NCBI GenBank assembly: GCA_016787895.1
Contig: JAEUTN010000012.1
Coordinates: forward strand, 110,782-174,781
Direction: 5' to 3'
DNA length: 64,000 bases
DNA from: Bacteroidia bacterium
GTDB lineage: Bacteria > Bacteroidota > Bacteroidia > B-17B0 > Aurantibacillaceae
Positions 1 through 6,814 of the stretch are shown one piece after another (the stretch's first letter is position 1; the number at the start of each line of letters is the position of its first letter). Below the pieces are notes generated by a model. That model was given only the letters and a program-made list of their open reading frames with translations, was not told where the DNA came from and did not search any database. The translations under genes and the position numbers were made by a program.

Positions 1-542
1 ACCCCGCTTATGCCTGGAACAACGACAATTTTGGTCCCTTGTTGATACCCAAAGCCGGACTTACCATCCCTATTGACACGCACAACATTTGTTTGTATGA
101 AAAAATACTGAACACATACGATGACGGCATTCATCAGGTGAGCAAACAAGGCGGACAAGTAGTGTATGATGGAAAACCCATCACCTCTTATACTTTTAAA
201 CAGGATTATTATTTTATGATGGGAGATAACCGTCACAATTCCGCCGACAGCCGCAGCTGGGGCATGGTGCCTTACGATCATGTGGTGGGCTCACCCTTCT
301 TTGTGTGGTTCAGCATGAAATACGAGGAGAACAATCCGGTGAGCGGAAAATCAGTGATTAAATCCCTCACCAAAAACAGCAAGGAAGGTAAATTCCGCTG
401 GGAACGTTTTTTATGTTATGTAAAAGACGGTACCTTACATTCCATAAAAATTCCTTTTATTTTAAGCATACTTGGAATCTGGGGCTTTAGCAAATGGAAC
501 CGTCGCAGGAAAGAAAAACTAACACAGAAAAACACCGCCTGA
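1..542 (+). CDS. lepB: signal peptidase I, C-terminal part (5' end outside window)
   Basis: Membrane-anchored serine protease that removes signal peptides from exported pre-proteins. The open frame runs in from base 3 with no stop, so the gene is cut by the window edge; 179 residues are visible. Just inside the edge is the segment WNNDNFGPLLIPKAG, seen in long Bacteroidota LepB proteins, followed by the family box E, GDNRHNSADSRSWG, and a C-terminal hydrophobic segment (IPFILSILGIWGF) ending in basic residues. The catalytic Ser and Lys boxes lie upstream of the window, so activity cannot be verified here. The next gene, a paralogue, starts 49 bases before this one ends, so the two are almost certainly co-transcribed and translationally coupled. 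Confidence 0.9.
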   Translation, partial: PAYAWNNDNFGPLLIPKAGLTIPIDTHNICLYEKILNTYDDGIHQVSKQGGQVVYDGKPITSYTFKQDYYFMMGDNRHNSADSRSWGMVPYDHVVGSPFFVWFSMKYEENNPVSGKSVIKSLTKNSKEGKFRWERFLCYVKDGTLHSIKIPFILSILGIWGFSKWNRRRKEKLTQKNTA

Positions 543-1420
543 CACAAGGGCTTCAACAGGTTTTGCAAACCACCTGGCTAAAGGCAGCCGGCATTGCCCT
601 GTTTTTGTTTTTACTGTTGAAGGTGTTTTTCTTCGGGCTCTTTACCGTCAATAACCGCGACATGGAAGGCAGCTACCATCAGGGCGATGTGCTGCTGATC
701 AAAAAAAATCCGTCCCATCTGAAACGCAACCAGATTATCCTTCTCGAATACCCTTTGCCTGACAGCGGACAACTTGCTCCTTTATTCATACAACGTTTGG
801 CGGGTTTACCGGGAGACACTTTACAACTCAGCGATAAGCAGCTTTTTGTAAATGGTGAATTGCAAAATAATCCTGAGCTTCAAAAGCATAATTATTTTAT
901 TAAAACACGGGTTCCTCAACTGGATAGTGCTTTTCTGCAGCGTTATGGTCTTGATGATGGAGGGCCTGTATCCACCGGTTTTGATTACAGTTTTGCGCTT
1001 ACTAAACATCAAAAAACGGAATTACAAAAGGACAGTTTGATTGAAAGCATTTCCATCAAAGCCGAGAAAAAAAACATGTTTGATGCCACCTGTTTCCCCG
1101 GTTCAGCCCACTGTAACTGGAATGCCGATCATTATGGTAAAATTTATGTGCCCAAAAAAAATGATAGTTTACCTCTTGACACCACCATTATTTCGCTTTA
1201 CGAAGACCTCATCAGCCGGTTTGAAAACAATACCCTTGAGATCCGACAAGACAGTATTTTTATTAACGGACAGCACAACAAAACCTATGTTGTAAAACAG
1301 GATTATTATTTTACCCTGGGCGATAACCGCGACAATGCTGTAGATTCAAGACACTGGGGCTTTTTACCGAAGTCCTGCATACGCGGTAAAGTGGTGTTCA
1401 GGTTAAAACGCGCCGGGTGA
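494..1420 (+). CDS. signal peptidase I paralogue lacking the catalytic Ser-Lys dyad
   Basis: A 308-residue S26-family protein with one N-terminal membrane segment (about residues 30-50) and the box order of signal peptidase I. Box B, where the nucleophilic Ser normally sits before Met, reads NNRDMEGSYHQGD, so Asp56 occupies the Ser position. Box D, normally IKRxxGLPGD with the general-base Lys, reads FIQRLAGLPGDTL, so Gln100 replaces Lys. Box E, GDNRDNAVDSRHWGFLP, is intact. The fold is therefore kept and the chemistry lost. Two cysteines lie seven apart near residues 196-203 (CFPGSAHC). It overlaps the upstream lepB by 49 bases, and its stop overlaps the next start (TGATG). No other ATG lies within the first 50 codons, so this start is favoured. 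By inference it is a non-catalytic partner or regulator of the adjacent enzyme. Confidence 0.85.
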   Translation: MEPSQERKTNTEKHRLTQGLQQVLQTTWLKAAGIALFLFLLLKVFFFGLFTVNNRDMEGSYHQGDVLLIKKNPSHLKRNQIILLEYPLPDSGQLAPLFIQRLAGLPGDTLQLSDKQLFVNGELQNNPELQKHNYFIKTRVPQLDSAFLQRYGLDDGGPVSTGFDYSFALTKHQKTELQKDSLIESISIKAEKKNMFDATCFPGSAHCNWNADHYGKIYVPKKNDSLPLDTTIISLYEDLISRFENNTLEIRQDSIFINGQHNKTYVVKQDYYFTLGDNRDNAVDSRHWGFLPKSCIRGKVVFRLKRAG

Positions 1421-2049
1421 TGGATGTTTTGCTGAGCAGTGCTTATTGGCCCAATCTACACTACTTTTATTATGTGCTCCATGCTGAAACCATACACCTG
1501 GAACAACACGAGCATTATGGAAAACAAAGTTACCGCAACCGTTGTGTGATTCTTTCTGCTAATGGTCCATTGAACCTTTCTATTCCGGTAAAAAACCTGA
1601 AACCAAAACAGTTGATGAGTGAAGTGGAAATAGCTTATAAAGAAAACTGGAAGGCCAGGCACTGGAGAGCCATTCAGAGCGCTTATAACAACTCGCCTTA
1701 CTTTGAGTATTTTCAGCAGGACATACAGCATTTTTACGAAAAAGAATACGATCATTTGCTGGATTATAACCTCCATCAATTAAAATTGCTGTTAAAACTT
1801 TTCAGGGTAGAAAAAAACATCCAGCTCACTCAGGCATTTGGTAAATCTTTCGATCAAGGCAATGACCTAAGGCCCTACAGCGATCCCAAACTGAGTTATT
1901 CGCAGGACCCTTTGGTTCGCGATTTGCTCAATCAGCCATACTATCAAACCTTTGAAGCTAAGTTTGATTTTTTGCCCAACCTCAGTATACTTGATTTGCT
2001 CTTCAACAAAGGGCTTGAAAGTTTGGAATACTTACATTACAGACGCTGA
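1420..2049 (+). CDS. WbqC family protein
   Basis: A 209-residue protein of the WbqC-like family, recognised from its N-terminal pattern (LLSSAYWPNLHYF, then the HYGKQSYRNRCVILSANGP region, with many Tyr and Trp). Family members are found in polysaccharide clusters and also as stand-alone genes next to lepB in Bacteroidota; their reaction is not established. The ATG at 1420 overlaps the TGA of the upstream gene, indicating coupling; a GTG one codon earlier (1417) is possible. No signal peptide is visible, so it is presumably cytoplasmic. It ends 7 bases before the convergent M23 peptidase gene. Confidence 0.75.
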   Translation: MDVLLSSAYWPNLHYFYYVLHAETIHLEQHEHYGKQSYRNRCVILSANGPLNLSIPVKNLKPKQLMSEVEIAYKENWKARHWRAIQSAYNNSPYFEYFQQDIQHFYEKEYDHLLDYNLHQLKLLLKLFRVEKNIQLTQAFGKSFDQGNDLRPYSDPKLSYSQDPLVRDLLNQPYYQTFEAKFDFLPNLSILDLLFNKGLESLEYLHYRR

Positions 2050-2056
2050 TTTTGCC

Positions 2057-3694
2057 TCAGCGTTTTATGCTGTAGTGTTGTTCGAGGCGATTGCCTACTT
2101 TATCGGTGAGCACAAGCCTTAGTCTGACCTCACCCGTTGGGGATTGTTCTTCGAAAACATAGGACAGGCAATGAGATTTTGCATCGTATTCGGCAATTAC
2201 CCATTGTTCGTTCACATACAAAGCATACTGACCGATTCCACTGAGCTTATCTGAAAGAAAAAACTCCAATCGTGAACGAACACTTTTCGGTTGTCTTTTT
2301 TTTGAGGCCAAAACAGTTTTAACTGACGGAGGTATACTGTCAATCATTTGCTTAAAGGTCCCCAGATTTTTACAGGCAAACCAAAGCGTATCTTTGCGAA
2401 TCTCGGGCACCAGCACACTTTGATCTGTTTTGAGTACGGTTTGTTGTTTATCCTGTTCACGGCCACTGAACTTCAGTCCTATGTAAAAAGCTGAACGGAA
2501 ATTAACATATGAGGGCCCCAGCACAAACTCTTTTCCATCAGAAGTAGTTTCAATAAAAAGTGCTACATCATTGTACAAACTTTGATTCGGAAAATGTAAA
2601 CTGAGTTGTTTTACATGAAGACTTGTATCGCGATTGCAATGCATAAAATCATCTCCTGTGTTGTTTGGTGATTTATACTCCTTCATCACTGTGGCGCGGA
2701 GGAAGGTGCTCAGCTCTGTTTGGTTACCCGATTCATCGGCCAAAACCAAGCGGAGTGTATGTGATTTGCTATCGCGAAGGATGATTCTTCCTTTGTTTTG
2801 AGTTTCAGGATACAGGTAATGCGGATAAAGCGCCGGCAAAAAACACTTTTGAAACTTACTGTGGTTTCTGTAATCGCAAAACTCGTTCACATACCGGAAG
2901 TCTGCAAAATCCATTTCGTTTAAACGGTGATGATAAATGAGTTTATTATCAAGAAACACTTTTGTTTCGTATACGTTGTTATGGTTGCCCTTTTTCAGGT
3001 ATTGGTCATAAGCTTCAAAAGCAATTCCAATGAGGCTGCCGGGCAAGTCCAAGGTATCAGCAGAAAGGTTGATGTCTTCTGTTTTTACATTTCTTATAAG
3101 GGCGGGTTGCAGAGAATCACTTAGGTCATAAAAAGCCAGTTGCTGGAGCACAGGAAGAATGTTGTCCTGCACATGATATATTGAAAGTGGGTTAATGGTG
3201 ATTTCGGTTTTTTCATCGCGCAATTCAAAATGCAGGTGGGGTCCGCTGGAACCTCCTGTATTTCCCGATAAAGCAATGATCTCGTTTTTCCTAACAAACA
3301 AGGACCAGGGTTTGGGATAAAAATCCACCTCAAAACTTTGTTTGGCATATTGTTCTTGCTTTAAGGCCTTGTCGATTTTTAAACTAAAGGTGTTTAAATG
3401 CGCGTACACGCTTACTTTTCCGTTGGCATGGGTGATGTACAAGGCCTTGCCGTAACCATAGGGGCTTACTCTTATTCTTGACACGTAACCTTCTTCAATG
3501 GCATACACCTGAAGGTTTTCTTTCCCGTTAGTTGAAAAATCGAGTCCGGTATGAAAATGGTTAGGACGCAGTTCTCCGAAATTTCCTGTCAACACTCTGG
3601 GAGAATCCAGAGGCCAGATGAGGCTTGGCTTTACCTGAGCCTGAACGCACAGAGTAAAAAACAGATAAACATATAAAAAAGAGAGTTTATTCAC
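2057..3694 (-). CDS. M23 family metallopeptidase (peptidoglycan endopeptidase)
   Basis: Predicted secreted or envelope zinc endopeptidase acting on peptidoglycan cross-links. The 545-residue product starts with a signal peptide (about 1-20, ending VQAQ). The LytM/M23 domain follows immediately: NHFHTGLDF carries the His and Asp zinc ligands (His48, Asp52), and GPHLHFE near residue 157 carries the HxH motif. Both motifs are intact, so it should be active rather than a degenerate activator. The remaining 370 residues look like beta-rich domains without a motif I recognise. The start overlaps the stop of the upstream O-antigen ligase gene by 8 bases, placing it last in a minus-strand envelope operon. 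Confidence 0.88.
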   Translation of the reverse strand: MNKLSFLYVYLFFTLCVQAQVKPSLIWPLDSPRVLTGNFGELRPNHFHTGLDFSTNGKENLQVYAIEEGYVSRIRVSPYGYGKALYITHANGKVSVYAHLNTFSLKIDKALKQEQYAKQSFEVDFYPKPWSLFVRKNEIIALSGNTGGSSGPHLHFELRDEKTEITINPLSIYHVQDNILPVLQQLAFYDLSDSLQPALIRNVKTEDINLSADTLDLPGSLIGIAFEAYDQYLKKGNHNNVYETKVFLDNKLIYHHRLNEMDFADFRYVNEFCDYRNHSKFQKCFLPALYPHYLYPETQNKGRIILRDSKSHTLRLVLADESGNQTELSTFLRATVMKEYKSPNNTGDDFMHCNRDTSLHVKQLSLHFPNQSLYNDVALFIETTSDGKEFVLGPSYVNFRSAFYIGLKFSGREQDKQQTVLKTDQSVLVPEIRKDTLWFACKNLGTFKQMIDSIPPSVKTVLASKKRQPKSVRSRLEFFLSDKLSGIGQYALYVNEQWVIAEYDAKSHCLSYVFEEQSPTGEVRLRLVLTDKVGNRLEQHYSIKR

Positions 3695-4901
3695 TTAACA
3701 TACGTTTCTCTTCGATAAGGTTGAACAGACAGAAGAAAAAAGCAAAAAATAAGGTTCCCGCAACGGCTTGCAACATGCTTTCCACCAAAAAATTCAGGCA
3801 AATCAAAAGGGAGAAAAAACTCAGCATCACGTTTCTTTTCGTAATGCCTTTGATTAACTCTCCCAAAGACAAATACAGGAGCAGTAAAAAACCAAAGAAA
3901 CCCATGCCCAGAAAGGTTTGCAGGTATTGATTATGGGCGTTCAAACGGTGTTCAAGCGCCCCGGTAATTCCATTTTCTTCATAAGCCTGGTAAAGCGCGT
4001 CGTTGGCATCGCCTACCCCTACTCCAAACCAAAAATTGCCTTTAATAATGTTCACGGCTTGTTCCCAAATCAGCAACCGTATGGTATTGCTTTCTGAAGA
4101 GGTTTTATCGAGATGTTGAAGGGAGATGTTTTGTATGGCTAAAAAACGGTCGAAGGCACCGGGTACAAAACGTCCGGCCAAAAACACCAAAACAATGCCC
4201 ACCCCCAAAATAAAGATAGACCGTTTTATTCCGTAACGCTCCCTCCACTTCTGATACAGCAACAAGGGCACACACACGAATAAACTGATGAGTCCCATTT
4301 TTGACGCACAGAGAAACAGGGTGGTGATAAACACCGAAATAAAAAAGTAAGAGCTGATCATGATTTGCCGGTTGGTGTAAAACCAGTGGCGGTAATAGTT
4401 AAGGATGATGCCAATGGCCAGTACCAGATACATGGAAAAATAGGAAGCGTGAATAAAATCAGAAAAAAACGTGTAGGTAAAATATTCCGAGTGGCCTTCA
4501 TACGCGAAAAACGAAGCCCTTGCGATTAAATAAAGGCAGGCGAAAAAACAGCCTGAAACAAATCCAACGAGGCAGCGCCGGAGAATGTTCAGCGGCCATT
4601 CGAAACAAAACATCAGGTAGGGAAAAAGTATAAACGACAACTTAATTTCAATGGCAATTCCGGCTTCTATGTGGTTATCGGACAAAAAGGAACTCAGAAC
4701 AGTAAGTCCGAAAAAAGCAACGAGAAAAAGCAAATTACGGTTAAAAAGCCCTTTGCGAATGTTCACCAAATCCCAGTTAAAAAAGGAAAACAACAACCAG
4801 GCCATGAGTATGGGTGAGAGAATCTTAAATCCGAATGGGAAACAAAAACAAAAGAGTACCGGGAATAAATAAAATACTTTTCGTTTAAAACTGACCATCA
4901 T
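3687..4901 (-). CDS. O-antigen ligase family membrane protein
   Basis: A 404-residue polytopic membrane protein with about ten hydrophobic segments. The Wzy_C/O-antigen ligase signature is visible: a large extracytoplasmic loop with RLLIWEQAVNIIKGNFWFG followed by the AHNQYLQTFLGMGFFG motif. Family members join polymerised glycans to lipid A, protein or other acceptors, or polymerise repeat units. The start codon overlaps the stop of the methyltransferase gene (ATGATGA arrangement at 4898-4901), and its stop overlaps the M23 gene. With the neighbouring glycosyltransferase and methyltransferase it suggests a small polysaccharide or glycoprotein assembly set; the acceptor cannot be told from sequence. 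Confidence 0.8.
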   Translation of the reverse strand: MMVSFKRKVFYLFPVLFCFCFPFGFKILSPILMAWLLFSFFNWDLVNIRKGLFNRNLLFLVAFFGLTVLSSFLSDNHIEAGIAIEIKLSFILFPYLMFCFEWPLNILRRCLVGFVSGCFFACLYLIARASFFAYEGHSEYFTYTFFSDFIHASYFSMYLVLAIGIILNYYRHWFYTNRQIMISSYFFISVFITTLFLCASKMGLISLFVCVPLLLYQKWRERYGIKRSIFILGVGIVLVFLAGRFVPGAFDRFLAIQNISLQHLDKTSSESNTIRLLIWEQAVNIIKGNFWFGVGVGDANDALYQAYEENGITGALEHRLNAHNQYLQTFLGMGFFGFLLLLYLSLGELIKGITKRNVMLSFFSLLICLNFLVESMLQAVAGTLFFAFFFCLFNLIEEKRMLSE

Positions 4902-5560
4902 GCTTCGGGTTTTTGTAACAAGGCTAAGATATGGGTTCTGAGAAAAGGAAGGTTAAAAAGGCTGTACAATTTACCAACACGCCGACCGATTGGCGGCGCC
5001 AGCGTTATTTTATGAAATTCAGTATGCAGGGCTCCGGGAAACAACGACTTCACTTCATTGGCAGTGACTTTTCTCACCTGGTTGTTGTTGGGGTTATTAA
5101 AAACAAAGTCATACCATAAGATATAACCACCGGGCTTGAGCAGATCCCACATTTTATTTGCAATGGCTTTGCGGGTTGCGGTATCCAAAATAGAAGAAAA
5201 AACAGTGGATTGAAACACATAATCATATTTCTGGCCGAAGTCAATTTTTAGAAAATCTCCTTCAAACAACTTGTATTCCCCATAATTTTCGTTTATTGCT
5301 TTTATTCGTTCTGCCAGCAATTCGTTCAAATGAAGGTTCTCTTTTTTAAACCCACACATCAATAACATGGGTATGTTTCCGCCATGGCCGGCTCCTATCT
5401 CCAACAGGGATTTATCACGACACTGGTGGCTTTCCAGTAATTCCCGGAGTTTTTCGCCCCGTTCGTGCATGGTGCGCATGGAATAATACGAGTTGTAAAG
5501 CGGATTGAGGTGTTTGCGTTTGCCGTACTGCTCTTTTATTTTCTCCTCGAGATCACTCAT
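4898..5560 (-). CDS. class I SAM-dependent methyltransferase
   Basis: A 220-residue cytoplasmic enzyme with the class I motif I LLEIGAGHGGN (about residues 55-65) and the adjacent acidic position in ELLAERIKAINENYG. The downstream YDYVFQSTVFSSI and LLKPGGYILWYDF segments match motifs II and III of small-molecule methyltransferases. It overlaps the glycosyltransferase by 8 bases and the ligase by 4, so it is likely to methylate a sugar or lipid-linked glycan made by this cluster; that substrate is inference. No membrane segment is seen. Confidence 0.75.
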   Translation of the reverse strand: MSDLEEKIKEQYGKRKHLNPLYNSYYSMRTMHERGEKLRELLESHQCRDKSLLEIGAGHGGNIPMLLMCGFKKENLHLNELLAERIKAINENYGEYKLFEGDFLKIDFGQKYDYVFQSTVFSSILDTATRKAIANKMWDLLKPGGYILWYDFVFNNPNNNQVRKVTANEVKSLFPGALHTEFHKITLAPPIGRRVGKLYSLFNLPFLRTHILALLQKPEA

Positions 5561-6779
5561 ATTTTTTTAATTCTTCCATAAACGCGTGGGCAATTTTCTC
5601 CCTATCAAATTGGCGCTGAACATAGGTCCTGCCATTTTTTCCAAACTTAGTGAAATTCCCGCTGTCGGAACAAAGCTCACGTATGGCCGACACCAGGGCC
5701 TCTTCATTTTCCGGTTCAAAATAATACCCGCACTGTCCCTGATGAATAAACAAATCCCGGGCTTCTCCATCCACACCCAGTAAAATGGGCAATTCCATGG
5801 CCAGACTTTCAAAAATCTTGGAAGGAATGGCTCCTAAAAAAAGTTCGAGTTTACGGAGGGGTATGATGGAAGCGTTCACCGATTTTAACACCTCCGGCAT
5901 TTCTGTTTTGGTAACAGCATCCAGAAAAAACACATTGTTCAATGCCCATTCGGTTTTCAGACGTTCCAGCTTTTGTTTTTCGGGACCGCTGCCCATCAGC
6001 ACAAATTTCAGGCGTTTGTTTTCCTGCAGGGCTTTCGCCGCTTTTAGTATCACTTCCAAACCCTGAGCAATGCCAATAATACCGGCGTAAAGAAAAAGCA
6101 CATCATCCACAGCAAAACCTTGTTTTTGCCGCCAATTACCCGCCTGGGTTTCGGAAGGGTTGTAATACGAAAGGTCGACCCCGTTTGGCAACCAATAGGT
6201 TTTTACCTCCGGAAATCGCTGCTGAATGTTTTTACAAATGCCCTGGGTTTGTCCGCTTACAAAAACCGATTGGCGGTAAAGTTTTGCTTCCAGCCGATAA
6301 GCAAAACTGAGCAGCAGTTTATTATTCACCACGCCCAGTTTTTCAGCACTCTCGGGCCATAAATCACTCACATTAAAAATCAGTTTTGCCTTTTTACGTC
6401 TGGCCAGGTACATGGCGCTATAACCTAAAAACAAAGGGGGAGACTCACACAATAAAAAATCAACATGACCCAGTTTTTTGTTCCCGATTCTCGCGCTGGA
6501 AATCACGAATGAAAAATAATTCCGCAATCTGGAAAGGATGTCTCTTTTTTTGGAAACATATATAGATGAACGGTGTACTTTCAATCCACTCTTCTCCTCA
6601 TAAACATACGATTTCCCGAGATACGAGGTGTGAATTTCCATCTGAGGGTAATTGGGCATGGCGGTGAGTACACTCACCTCTACACCCATCTTGTGCAAAC
6701 GAACTGCCAGCTCAAACAAGCGGTTTTGAGGCGCGCCCACCTCCGGTGGAAAATATTGGCTCAGGATGAGCAGTTTCAT
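5553..6779 (-). CDS. glycosyltransferase family 4 (WbuB-like)
   Basis: A 408-residue GT-B fold glycosyltransferase. The N-terminal domain starts with LILSQYFPPEVGAPQNRLFE, typical of WbuB-like L-fucosamine and related transferases. The C-terminal domain contains the nucleotide-sugar pocket with FLYAGIIGIAQGLE, LMGSGPEK and the SKIFESLAMELPIL segment holding the GT4 Glu. Length is normal for the family. It is preceded by 35 bases of spacer after the GH3 fusion gene and overlaps the methyltransferase downstream, so transcription as part of the same minus-strand operon is likely. The sugar donor is not predictable. Confidence 0.85.
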   Translation of the reverse strand: MKLLILSQYFPPEVGAPQNRLFELAVRLHKMGVEVSVLTAMPNYPQMEIHTSYLGKSYVYEEKSGLKVHRSSIYVSKKRDILSRLRNYFSFVISSARIGNKKLGHVDFLLCESPPLFLGYSAMYLARRKKAKLIFNVSDLWPESAEKLGVVNNKLLLSFAYRLEAKLYRQSVFVSGQTQGICKNIQQRFPEVKTYWLPNGVDLSYYNPSETQAGNWRQKQGFAVDDVLFLYAGIIGIAQGLEVILKAAKALQENKRLKFVLMGSGPEKQKLERLKTEWALNNVFFLDAVTKTEMPEVLKSVNASIIPLRKLELFLGAIPSKIFESLAMELPILLGVDGEARDLFIHQGQCGYYFEPENEEALVSAIRELCSDSGNFTKFGKNGRTYVQRQFDREKIAHAFMEELKKYE

Positions 6780-6814
6780 TCCTCAAAAATAGAAGAAAAT
6801 GCGGGCTGTAAAAC

